Shown here: positions 17,917 to 25,801 of the stretch, one piece after another
How positions within the stretch are numbered: position 1 is the first letter of the stretch
How the letters are laid out: each line of letters begins with the position of its first letter
Notes under the pieces: model-generated
Told to the model about the DNA's origin: nothing
The model's database searches: none
What the model saw: only the letters and a program-made list of their open reading frames with translations
Assembly: GCF_019857225.1 (NCBI RefSeq)
Contig: NZ_JAFJSY010000054.1
Location: 18,618 to 82,617 of the forward strand
Direction of reading: 5' to 3'
DNA: 64,000 bases
From: Streptomyces plumbidurans
GTDB taxonomy: Bacteria; Actinomycetota; Actinomycetes; Streptomycetales; Streptomycetaceae
Made by a program: the position numbers and the translations under genes

Positions 17917-19119
17917 TCAGAGGGCGAGGCGCGCGAGGCGGGCGTCGGCCAGGGCCGGGGAGTAGAGGAACTCGACGACCATGGACCCCGCGCCGATGAC
18001 TCCCGCGTGGTCGCCCAGGCGGGAGGTGACGACCTGCAGGTGTGCGGTGGCTCGGGGGAAGGCACGCTGGTAGAGCAGTTCCCGCACGCCGGTCATGAAG
18101 GGGGCGCCGGAGAGGTCGCCCGCGATCATGAGGACGCCCGGGTTGAGGAGGGTGATGACGGTCACCAGGACTTCGCCGATGCGGCGCCCCGCCTCACGTG
18201 CGAGACGGATGGCGTCGGGATGGCCGTCGCCGAGCAGGCGCTTGACGTCGGACGCGGAGTCGGCGGCGATGCCCAGGGCGGAGAGTTGTTTCGCCAGCGC
18301 GCCGCCGCTGGCGACGGCGGCCAGGCAGCCTTGGGAGCCGCACATGCACAGGGCGTCGGGCTGGTCGTGCAGCCGGATGTGGCCGATGTCGCCCGCGCCT
18401 CCGTCGATACCGCGGTAGACCGTGTCGCCCACCACGACACCGGCGCCGATGCCGGTGGAGACCTTCACCAGGACGAACGCGGTGCAGTCGCGGTGGTTGG
18501 CCTGGTGCTCGGCCAGCGCCATGAGATTGGCGTCGTTGTCCACGAAGACGGGGACGGGTCCGCCCTCCACGTCGGCGTGCACGTGGTCGGCGTACGCCCT
18601 CTGCATCCGTTCGCGGACGGGGTACCGGTCCCAGCCGGGCATGATCGGCGGTTCCACGACCTGGCCGGTGGTGTAGTCCACGGGCCCGGGCACGGACAGG
18701 CCGATGCCGCGGACGTGTCCGGCGTCGGTGCCCGCGGCCGTGATCAACTCGGGGAACCAGCCGGCCAGTTCGTCCAGCACCTGGTCAGGTCCCTCGCTGA
18801 TCCGCAGCGGTCCGGTCTGTTCGGCGAGGATCGTGCCGGCCAGGTCCAGGACGGCCGCGCGGGCGTAGCGGGTCTCGAGGTCGACGGCGATGACCGAGGC
18901 GTGTGTGGGGTCGAAGAGGATCTGCTGGGAGGGCCGGCCGCCGGTGGACGAGCCGGTGGACTCCTTGAGCCAACCCGCCCGGTTGAGGAGGTTGAGCCGT
19001 TGACCGATGGTCGACCGGGACAGGCCCGTGGCCTGCTGGAGATCGGCGCGGGTGTTGGCGCGGCCGCTGCGGATGAGCTGCAGCAGCTCGCCCGCGCTCG
19101 ACTGGTTCGGCGTCAGCAT
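17917..19119 (-). CDS. ROK-family transcriptional repressor (NagC/XylR type)
   Basis: This is a 400-residue protein. The N-terminal winged HTH (residues ~5-60, ADLQQATGLSRSTIGQRLNL) is followed by a ROK sugar-binding domain. That domain shows an ATP-binding-like VIAVDLETRYARAAVLDL, an FVDNDANLMALAEHQ acid motif, and zinc-site sequence GHIRLH...CMCGSQGC. The last Glu of the usual CxCGxxGCxE is Ala. The ATG at 19119 was chosen because GGGGGAA lies just upstream and homologues begin at this point. It starts 16 nt after the second permease stop, so the repressor is autoregulated within the operon. It most likely represses both divergent units until the sugar binds. Confidence 0.88.
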   Translation of the reverse strand: MLTPNQSSAGELLQLIRSGRANTRADLQQATGLSRSTIGQRLNLLNRAGWLKESTGSSTGGRPSQQILFDPTHASVIAVDLETRYARAAVLDLAGTILAEQTGPLRISEGPDQVLDELAGWFPELITAAGTDAGHVRGIGLSVPGPVDYTTGQVVEPPIMPGWDRYPVRERMQRAYADHVHADVEGGPVPVFVDNDANLMALAEHQANHRDCTAFVLVKVSTGIGAGVVVGDTVYRGIDGGAGDIGHIRLHDQPDALCMCGSQGCLAAVASGGALAKQLSALGIAADSASDVKRLLGDGHPDAIRLAREAGRRIGEVLVTVITLLNPGVLMIAGDLSGAPFMTGVRELLYQRAFPRATAHLQVVTSRLGDHAGVIGAGSMVVEFLYSPALADARLARLAL

Positions 19120-19135
19120 CACATTCCCCCGGTTG

Positions 19136-20002
19136 TCAGCTCTTGTCGGCACCGCTGGTCAGACCTTCGGTGAGCAGGCGTTCGGCCGCGAAGAACAGAA
19201 GTACCACGGGGATCGTCAGCACCACGGAGCCGGCCATCAGGACCGTCTTGGGTACCTCCACACCGTTGGACAACTGGGCGAGGCCGAGTGACACCGTCCA
19301 CTTGTCCGGGTCCGCGGCAAGGAAGAGGAGCGCGAAGAGGAACTCGTTCCAGGCGATCATGAAGACGTAGAGGCCGGTGGCCATGAGGGAGGGCAGGGCG
19401 AGCGGCAGGATCACCTTGCGGACGGTCTGCAGGCGGCTGCAGCCGTCGAGCGCGGCCGCCTCCTCGATCGTGTAGGGGATGGTGACGAGGTAGTTCTTCA
19501 GCATGTAGATCGACACCGGCACGGTCTGGGCGACGTAGACGATGGCCAGTCCGACCAGGCTGGAGGACAGGTGCAGTTTGGCGAAGATGACGAACAGCGG
19601 GACGGCGAGCAGGGTCGCCGGGAAGAGGTAGACGGCGAGGAAGAGCGCGCTGACCTGCCGGTGGCCGAAGAACTTCAGCCGGCTGATGGCGTAGGCGCCG
19701 GGCACCGCGGCCAGCAGGGTCAGGGCGACCGTGCCGAGGGACACCAGCGCGGAGTTGAGCAGGAACTTCAGGAAACCCTGGCCGCCGGCGTCGGTGGAGC
19801 GCAGGACGTCGCGGTAGGTGGACAGGGTGAAGTCCTTGGTCGACACCCACAGTGAGCCGGGGTCGAGCAGCAGCGCGTCGATGGGCTTCAGCGACAGCAG
19901 CAGCATGTAGTAGAAGGGCAGCAGGGTGATCACCGCGAGGAAGGCGATGACGACCCAGCGCAGTACACCGAAGAGGCGGTCCTCGAACTGAGCGCGCGTC
20001 AT
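19136..20002 (-). CDS. ABC sugar transporter permease (MalG/AraQ-like)
   Basis: This is a 288-residue inner-membrane permease of the CUT1 carbohydrate-uptake family with six predicted helices. The EAA loop reads EEAAALDGCSRLQTVRKVILPL, the contact site for the ATPase. Its ATG at 20002 overlaps the stop of the first permease (TGATG), which indicates translational coupling. The ORF could extend upstream, but that part is a shadow of the first permease. No ATPase gene is nearby. As in many Streptomyces CUT1 systems, a shared MsiK-type ATPase is presumably used. Confidence 0.9.
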   Translation of the reverse strand: MTRAQFEDRLFGVLRWVVIAFLAVITLLPFYYMLLLSLKPIDALLLDPGSLWVSTKDFTLSTYRDVLRSTDAGGQGFLKFLLNSALVSLGTVALTLLAAVPGAYAISRLKFFGHRQVSALFLAVYLFPATLLAVPLFVIFAKLHLSSSLVGLAIVYVAQTVPVSIYMLKNYLVTIPYTIEEAAALDGCSRLQTVRKVILPLALPSLMATGLYVFMIAWNEFLFALLFLAADPDKWTVSLGLAQLSNGVEVPKTVLMAGSVVLTIPVVLLFFAAERLLTEGLTSGADKS

Positions 20003-21021
20003 CAGGACTCCTCCTGGACCTTGTTGGCGAAGAACTTGAAGTAGAAGCCCAGCAGGATCATCAGCGAGACGGCCAGGACCAGGGCCTGTGCGGCGGCCGC
20101 GCCCACGTCGTAGCGGGCGGTGAGGAAGTCGTAGACCCGTACGGCCGCGACGTCGGTACCGGCGCCGCCGCCGGTGAGCAGGTAGACGTCGTCGAACTTG
20201 TTGAAGGTCATGATGAACCGCAGCACGCACAACAGGGCCAAGACGGGCATCAGTTGGGGCAGCAGGATGTGTCGGAAGCGCTGGGTGGGGGTGGCGCCGT
20301 CGACGAGGGCGGCCTCCTCGAGGCCGTCGGGAACGGCCTGCAGCCGGGCGAGGATGAACAGGAAGGCGAAGGGGAAGTAGCGCCAGCACTCGAAGGCGAT
20401 GACGGTCAGCAGGGCGAGCGGGATCTCGAAGTGCACGCCGAGCAGGCCGACTTCGTACTCCCGCGTGGACAGGAAGGCGATGGGGTCGTCCCAGCCGAAC
20501 AGGCGGCGGCCCCAGTCGTTGACCACGCCGTACTGAGGGCTGAGGGCGACCTCCCAGACGAAGGCGACGGCGACGACGGGAGCGACGTAGGGCAGCAGCA
20601 TCGCGGCGCGCAGCAGACCGCGGCCCTTGAAGGGCTTGCGCAGGGCCAGTGCGGCGATCAGGCCGAGGATGACGGAGCCGAAGGTGCCGCCCGCGGTGTA
20701 GAGGAGCGTGGTGGTCAGGCTCTGCCAGAAGCCGGCCGAGCCGAAGACCTGGGTGAAGTTGTCCAGGGTCCAGTTGCCGAACAGGCCCATGCCCTGGATG
20801 TCGACCAGTTTGGCGTGCTGGAAGGCGAGCAGGACGGTCCAGGCGATGGGCAGGATCACCACCACGAGGACCACGACGAACGTGGGGGAGACGAACGCCA
20901 GGCCCGCGCGGTTGGCGCGGCGGCCCGCGGTCATCGGTCGGCGCCCGCGGCGGGCGGGCCGGTTTGCGGACCCGGTGCTGGTGTCCCGGCGCTCGGGCGC
21001 GCCGGTCGGTGCTGTTGTCAT
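20002..21021 (-). CDS. ABC sugar transporter permease (MalF/UgpA-like)
   Basis: This is a 339-residue first permease of the CUT1 system. A basic, disordered N-terminal tail of ~50 residues precedes six membrane helices. The EAA loop is LEEAALVDGATPTQRFRHILLP. The ATG at 21021 follows AAAGG, and upstream in-frame codons lack a ribosome site. It lies between the binding-protein gene (31-nt gap) and the second permease (1-nt overlap). Confidence 0.9.
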   Translation of the reverse strand: MTTAPTGAPERRDTSTGSANRPARRGRRPMTAGRRANRAGLAFVSPTFVVVLVVVILPIAWTVLLAFQHAKLVDIQGMGLFGNWTLDNFTQVFGSAGFWQSLTTTLLYTAGGTFGSVILGLIAALALRKPFKGRGLLRAAMLLPYVAPVVAVAFVWEVALSPQYGVVNDWGRRLFGWDDPIAFLSTREYEVGLLGVHFEIPLALLTVIAFECWRYFPFAFLFILARLQAVPDGLEEAALVDGATPTQRFRHILLPQLMPVLALLCVLRFIMTFNKFDDVYLLTGGGAGTDVAAVRVYDFLTARYDVGAAAAQALVLAVSLMILLGFYFKFFANKVQEES

Positions 21022-21052
21022 GAGTGGGCCTTTGTGACGTGCATGCGGGCGG

Positions 21053-22456
21053 CTACTGGAGGGACTTCTGCAGGGCGGCGACATCGTCGTCAGCCTGGCG
21101 GGCCGCGTCGGACGGGGAGGTCTGCCCGCTGGTCATGGCGCCGATGGCCTTGGGCACGGGCAGTTCGCCGTTGGTGGCGCCGACGAGCGCTCCCTCGCCC
21201 TGCGTGATGCCCCAGCGCCGCATGTGGCTGACGCCGGCCGCGAGCTGGTTGAGCAGACTCGGCGGGTACACCTGGTCGAAGGGCTTCTTGGTGTCGACGC
21301 CGATCGTGCTGTGGCGCCAGGCGTCCAGGTAGCGCCGGGGTTGTGCGGCGGTGCCGTTGCGGACGGGGATCTTGCCCTCGGGGGCCATGCCGAACCAGGA
21401 CTCGTAGCCCGTGCCCATCATGTACTCGATGAACTTGCGGGAGGCCGCGGTCTCGGCCGTCTTCGTGGTCACCCAGGAGGTGATCTCGCCGAACTGGGCC
21501 GGTTCCGCGGCGTCGGGGCCCTTCATCGCGGTGACGATGCCGCTGTGGTCCGACAGGTAGCGCGGGTCCTTCTTGCACTGCGGGCAGCTGGGCAGCGCGT
21601 CCTTGCGCAGTCCGGCGAGCTCGTCCAGCAGGAACGAGGACCAGATGATCATTGAGGACTGCCCGGCGAAGTAGGTGGCGCGGGTGGAGTCCACGGTCTG
21701 GGTACCGGCGGCTCCGTAGGTGCGGGCGAGCTTGTCGTAGGTGGAGAACGCCGTCCGGCACTGGGGCGAGTCCAGGGCGACCTGGTGCCGGTCGTCGACG
21801 AGTTGGCAGTTGTTCGCGAGGGCGAGGCTCTCGAAGCTCTGCGAGGTGAAGACGTCACTGGGGTCGGTGGCCGCCGACATGCCGTACCGGCCCTGGGCGG
21901 TGAGTGCCTTGGCCGCGGCGGTCGCCCTGGCGTAGGTGTCGGGAACCGGCAGATGCTTCTGGTCGAGCTGGTCCTTGCGGTACACCAGCAGCTGCAGCCA
22001 GGCGTCGGACGGCACGCCGAGGCTGGTGCCGCCGTCCGAGGTGAGCTGCAGAGCGTTGGCGTTGAAGGTCCTGCGGCCCAGCTCGCCGATGATCTGCCGC
22101 GGGATCGTGGTGTTGAGCAGGCCGTTGCTGTACATCTGCCAGACCTGGCCCATGGGGGCGGCGCCGATGACGTCGGGGAGTGTGCCCGACGCGGCGGCCG
22201 ACATGATCAGTTGGGGCATCTGGCCCTCGTCGACCCCGACGAGGTGGACCTTGATGCCGGTCTTCTTCTCGAACCCCTTGATGATCTTCTGAGTGACCGC
22301 GACGCGGTCCGGAAGGTTCTCCTGGGACCAGACGGTGATCTCCTTGTCCGGTTTTCCCGGTCCCGTGCTGCTGGAGCAGCCCGAGAGCAGCCCCGCTGTC
22401 AGGGCTGCGGTGATGCCCACCGCGATCGCGCTTGATCGCCGGCTCCTGGTGCGCAT
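21053..22456 (-). CDS. Lipoprotein sugar-binding protein of an ABC importer
   Basis: This is a 467-residue extracellular solute-binding protein of family 1. The signal peptide ends in the lipobox GLLSGCSSS, so the mature protein is lipid-anchored outside the membrane. The mature part (EITVWSQENLPDRVAVTQK...) has the two-lobe fold typical of oligosaccharide-binding proteins. A CPQC pair (PSCPQCKKD) is uncommon. It is the first gene of the leftward operon. The start at 22456 was fixed by the signal peptide. Confidence 0.9.
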   Translation of the reverse strand: MRTRSRRSSAIAVGITAALTAGLLSGCSSSTGPGKPDKEITVWSQENLPDRVAVTQKIIKGFEKKTGIKVHLVGVDEGQMPQLIMSAAASGTLPDVIGAAPMGQVWQMYSNGLLNTTIPRQIIGELGRRTFNANALQLTSDGGTSLGVPSDAWLQLLVYRKDQLDQKHLPVPDTYARATAAAKALTAQGRYGMSAATDPSDVFTSQSFESLALANNCQLVDDRHQVALDSPQCRTAFSTYDKLARTYGAAGTQTVDSTRATYFAGQSSMIIWSSFLLDELAGLRKDALPSCPQCKKDPRYLSDHSGIVTAMKGPDAAEPAQFGEITSWVTTKTAETAASRKFIEYMMGTGYESWFGMAPEGKIPVRNGTAAQPRRYLDAWRHSTIGVDTKKPFDQVYPPSLLNQLAAGVSHMRRWGITQGEGALVGATNGELPVPKAIGAMTSGQTSPSDAARQADDDVAALQKSLQ

Positions 22457-22512
22457 TGCATGTCCTCGTTCCGACTTACGTCTACTGCGCACGCATCTCA
22501 GCATCACTTTTG

Positions 22513-22544
22513 CTTGTTGACAAGACATAAGTTGCAGATATTGT
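22513..22544. promoter_or_regulatory. Divergent control region: operator-like repeat over a rightward promoter
   Basis: TTGACA at 22517-22522 and TATTGT at 22539-22544 are 16 nt apart and resemble a housekeeping promoter for the rightward operon. A perfect inverted repeat, CTTGT-TG-ACAAG (22513-22524), overlaps the -35 element. The whole divergent region 22457-22581 is notably AT-richer than its surroundings. The ROK repressor is the obvious candidate ligand. Confidence 0.6.
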
Positions 22545-22581
22545 CGACGCAACCGCACTCGCAACCCTTCCGGAGTCATCC

Positions 22582-23628
22582 GTGGAACGCGTCGTCCAAT
22601 TCACCGGCCCCCGCCAGGTGGAGGTAACCGAGCAGGTCGGAGCGGAACTGCCCGCCGGACACCTGAGGGTCCGCACCCGCTACTCGGGCATCTCGGCCGG
22701 TACCGAACTCACCGCCTACCGCGGCACCAACCCCTACCTGACCCGCACCTGGGACCCCGAGGCGCGGCTGTTCCGCGACGGCGCCGCCGGCATCCAGTAC
22801 CCCGTCGCGGGCTGGGGCTACTCGGAGGTCGGCGAGGTCGTCGACATCGCGCCCGACCTGGCCGGCACCCCCGGCCTTCCGGACGTGGGCGACCTGGTGT
22901 GGGGCATCTGGGGCCACCGCAGCGAGGGCATCGTCCCGGCCGAGCGGATGATCGGCCACACCCTGCCCGCCGGTCTCGAGCCGCTGGCGGGCGCCTTCGC
23001 CCGCGTCGGCGCCATCGCCTACAACGCCGTCCTGGCCGGTGACATCCACCTCGGCGAGGACGTCGCCGTCTTCGGGCAGGGCGTCATCGGACTGCTCACC
23101 ACTCGCCTCGCCCAGCTCAACGGCGCCCGGGTCACCGCCGTCGACGCCCTCGACGGCCGACTGGAGACCGCCAAGCACTACGGCGCGCAGCACACGCTCA
23201 ACGCCCGCACCGATGCCGTCGCCGAACGCATCCGCGAGGCCACCGGCGGTCTCGGCGCGGACCTGGCCATCGAGATCAGCGGCGCCTACCCCGCCCTGCA
23301 CGAGGCGCTGCGCTCGGTCGCCGCCGGCGGCCGCGTCGTGGCCTCCGGCTTCTACCAGGGCGACGGCATCGGCCTGCGCCTCGGCGACGAGTTCCATCAC
23401 AACCGCGTCCAGCTCGTGTGCTCACAGATCGGCGGCGTGCCCCCGCAGCTGTCCCACCGCTGGAGCGTGGAACGCCTCCAGCAGACCTTCCTGCGCCTGG
23501 TCGCCGAGGGACAGGTGGACGTCACCGGTCTCGTCAGCCATGTCGTCCCGGTCGCCGAAGCCGCCGACGCCTACGTGCTGCTCGACGAGCGCCCGGCCGA
23601 CGCGCTGCAGGTCGTGCTGGAATTCTGA
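22582..23628 (+). CDS. Medium-chain zinc-type dehydrogenase/reductase
   Basis: This is a 348-residue MDR-superfamily protein. The GroES-like N-terminal half (VRTRYSGISAGTELTAYRG) is followed by a Rossmann half with VAVFGQGVIGLLTTRLAQ and the ISGAYPALHEALRSVAAGGRV segment. The catalytic-zinc Cys of alcohol dehydrogenases is replaced at the usual SGISAGTEL position, and the four-Cys structural zinc loop is absent. It is therefore probably a zinc-independent sugar or glycoside dehydrogenase of the BchC/BssD-like branch. It is the first gene of the rightward operon (GTG start). It is followed after 20 nt by the TIM-barrel gene. Confidence 0.8.
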   Translation: MERVVQFTGPRQVEVTEQVGAELPAGHLRVRTRYSGISAGTELTAYRGTNPYLTRTWDPEARLFRDGAAGIQYPVAGWGYSEVGEVVDIAPDLAGTPGLPDVGDLVWGIWGHRSEGIVPAERMIGHTLPAGLEPLAGAFARVGAIAYNAVLAGDIHLGEDVAVFGQGVIGLLTTRLAQLNGARVTAVDALDGRLETAKHYGAQHTLNARTDAVAERIREATGGLGADLAIEISGAYPALHEALRSVAAGGRVVASGFYQGDGIGLRLGDEFHHNRVQLVCSQIGGVPPQLSHRWSVERLQQTFLRLVAEGQVDVTGLVSHVVPVAEAADAYVLLDERPADALQVVLEF

Positions 23629-23648
23629 ACCTCGAAAGGCACCCTCAC

Positions 23649-24449
23649 ATGCTCAAGACCGCGGCGCAGGAACAACTCCTGCCCGGAGACACCCTGCAGG
23701 CCAAGTGGGAGTTCGCCCAGGAAGCCGGCTACGACGCCATCGAACTGCGCGGCAAGGGCGACCAGCACTTCGCCTCCCGCCTCGACGAGCTGCGCCAGGC
23801 ACACAAGGACGGCGTCGTCATGCCCACCGTCTGCGTCGACATGCTGCACTTCTTCGGCGCCTTCGACACCGACCTGCGACGCGACGCCATCGACCAGATG
23901 AAGTCCCAGCTCACCGTGATCGCCGAGATCGGCGGCCGCGGCGCGCAGACCCCGGCCTCGTACGGCATGTTCTCCCGCCGCCTGCCACCCTTCGAACCCC
24001 CGCGCAGCGAGGCCGAGGACCGCGACGTACTGCTGACCGGTCTCGCCGAACTGGGCGAACACGCCCGCAAGGAAGGCGTCACCCTCTTCCTGGAGCCCCT
24101 CAACCGGTACGAGGACCACATGGTCAACCGCCTGGAGCAGGCCGCCGACCTGATCCGCGCGACCGGCCTCGACTCGATCCGCATCGGCATCGACAGCTAC
24201 CACATGAACATCGAGGAGGCCGACCCCGCGGCCGCGATCCTCGCGCACGCCGACCTCATCGGACACGCCCAGGTCTCCGACTCCAACCGCTTCCAGCCCG
24301 GCGCGGGCCACCTCGACTGGCCCGCCTGGCTCGGCGCCCTGCACACCATCGGCTACGACGGCCACCTCGCCCTCGAATGCCGGCTGACGGGCGACCCCGT
24401 CGAGGCCGTCCGTTCCGTCCCCGCGTTCCTCAAGAGGTCCGGCGCGTGA
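23649..24449 (+). CDS. Sugar phosphate isomerase/epimerase family TIM barrel
   Basis: This 266-residue protein belongs to the xylose-isomerase-like / AP-endonuclease-2 family. Likely metal ligands lie on strand ends: the first Glu in LEPLNRYEDH, DSYHMN, and HAQVSDSNRFQPGAGHLDW with the closing LECRL Glu. The pattern matches sugar epimerases, inosose isomerases and the newer 3-keto-glycoside-cleaving enzymes. Sequence alone does not separate these. It follows the dehydrogenase by 20 nt, and its stop overlaps the GTG of the next gene (GTGA). That places it in a four-gene cytosolic pathway. Confidence 0.83.
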   Translation: MLKTAAQEQLLPGDTLQAKWEFAQEAGYDAIELRGKGDQHFASRLDELRQAHKDGVVMPTVCVDMLHFFGAFDTDLRRDAIDQMKSQLTVIAEIGGRGAQTPASYGMFSRRLPPFEPPRSEAEDRDVLLTGLAELGEHARKEGVTLFLEPLNRYEDHMVNRLEQAADLIRATGLDSIRIGIDSYHMNIEEADPAAAILAHADLIGHAQVSDSNRFQPGAGHLDWPAWLGALHTIGYDGHLALECRLTGDPVEAVRSVPAFLKRSGA

Positions 24450-25801
24450 AGTCCCTCCTGGACCGGCCCGCGCCCACCGACGCCGCGGCCCTGACACTGC
24501 GGCGCGGTGCGGCGCGGGTCCTGATCGACAACTGGACCGGCACCTCCACCGTTCCCTCCCGCACCCTCTACCCGCACCAGTGGAGCTGGGACTCCGCGTT
24601 CATCGCCATCGGCCTGCGCCACCTCTCCGCACGCCGCGCCCAGCGCGAACTGGAGTCCCTGCTGGCCGGACAGTGGGCCGACGGCCGCATCCCGCACATC
24701 GTCTTCAACCCGGCCCTGCCCTACGACGCCTACTTCCCGAGCCCCGACTTCTGGCGCTCCTCCGCCGCGGGCCGGTCCGCGGGCGCACCGGCGGCCGCCG
24801 AGACCTCCGGCATCGTCCAGCCCCCGGTGCATGCGCTGGCCGCCTGGCTCGTACACCGCGCGGACCCGGCCGAGTCCCGCAGGCGGAGCTTCCTCCACCG
24901 GGTCGTGCCACGCCTGTCGGCCTGGCACAACTACCTCCTGGCCCGCCGCGACCTCGGCGGCGCCGGTCTGGCCGCGGTGGTCCACCCCTGGGAGCCCGGC
25001 ATGGACAACAGCCCCTGCTGGGACGAGGCACTGCGCCGGATCGAGCCGGCCCCGCGAGACGCCTTCCAGCGGGCGGACCTCGACCACGGCCACCCCGCCG
25101 ACCGGCCCACCGATCTCGACTACGGCCGCTACGTCCGCCTCGCCGCCGACTACCGTGACGCGGGCTACGACGACGGGGCGGCCCGGTTCGACTTCGCCGT
25201 GGAGGACCCCTGCTTCAACGCCCTGCTCATCGTCAGCGAACGAGCCCTGGCCGCCATGGCACGCGAGACGGGTGCCGACGCCACCGTGCACACCGCACGC
25301 GCCGAAGCGCTCACCCGGCGCCTGGTCGCCCGACTGTGGGACGAGCGGGCCGGCATCTTCCGCGCCCGTGACGTCACGACGGACGCCCTGGTCGAGGAGC
25401 GCAGCGTCAGCGGACTCGTCCCGCTGCTCGTCCCGGACCTGCCACCCCACATCGTCGACCGCCTGCTCGACACCCTCACCGGCCCGAGCTTCACCGCACC
25501 GGCCACCGGCCTGGCCCCCAGCTACGACCTGCGCGGCCACGCCTTCGACGCGCACCGCTACTGGCGCGGACCCGCCTGGTTCAACACCGCCTGGCTGATC
25601 CACCAAGGCCTGCGCACCCACGCCCTGGACGCACAGGCCGCAGCCCTGCGGTCGGCCTTCGTCACCGAGGCAGGCGCCACCGGGTTCGCCGAGTACGTCG
25701 ACCCCGCGACCGGCCGTCCGCGCGGCGCCCGGCACTTCTCGTGGACCGCCGCGCTCACGCTCGACCTTCTGTGCGCCGAGTTCGAGGAGCCCACCCCATG
25801 A
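24446..25801 (+). CDS. GH63-like (alpha/alpha)6-barrel glycosidase
   Basis: This is a 451-residue cytosolic protein (no signal peptide) resembling bacterial GH63 mannosylglycerate/glucosylglycerate hydrolases and related trehalase-like glucosidases. Landmarks are PHQWSWDSAF (residues 43-52), HPWEPGMDNSP with D187 as probable general acid, EDPCFNALL, and FAEYVDPATG...RHFSWTAAL with E416 as probable base. The GTG start overlaps the isomerase stop by 4 nt, and its own TGA overlaps the next ATG (ATGA). It likely trims an imported alpha-glycoside. Glucosylglycerate is a family guess, not a reading. Confidence 0.8.
   Translation: MKSLLDRPAPTDAAALTLRRGAARVLIDNWTGTSTVPSRTLYPHQWSWDSAFIAIGLRHLSARRAQRELESLLAGQWADGRIPHIVFNPALPYDAYFPSPDFWRSSAAGRSAGAPAAAETSGIVQPPVHALAAWLVHRADPAESRRRSFLHRVVPRLSAWHNYLLARRDLGGAGLAAVVHPWEPGMDNSPCWDEALRRIEPAPRDAFQRADLDHGHPADRPTDLDYGRYVRLAADYRDAGYDDGAARFDFAVEDPCFNALLIVSERALAAMARETGADATVHTARAEALTRRLVARLWDERAGIFRARDVTTDALVEERSVSGLVPLLVPDLPPHIVDRLLDTLTGPSFTAPATGLAPSYDLRGHAFDAHRYWRGPAWFNTAWLIHQGLRTHALDAQAAALRSAFVTEAGATGFAEYVDPATGRPRGARHFSWTAALTLDLLCAEFEEPTP

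Noticed and set aside
15390..18065. 891-codon minus-strand frame
   Set aside because: It runs through three genes in the wrong frame and has Arg/Pro-rich composition. Not a gene.
23039..24445. Long Ser/Pro/Arg-rich extension upstream of the GH63-like gene
   Set aside because: It is a frame shadow of the two preceding genes. The GTGA overlap start at 24446 fits coupling and homology.
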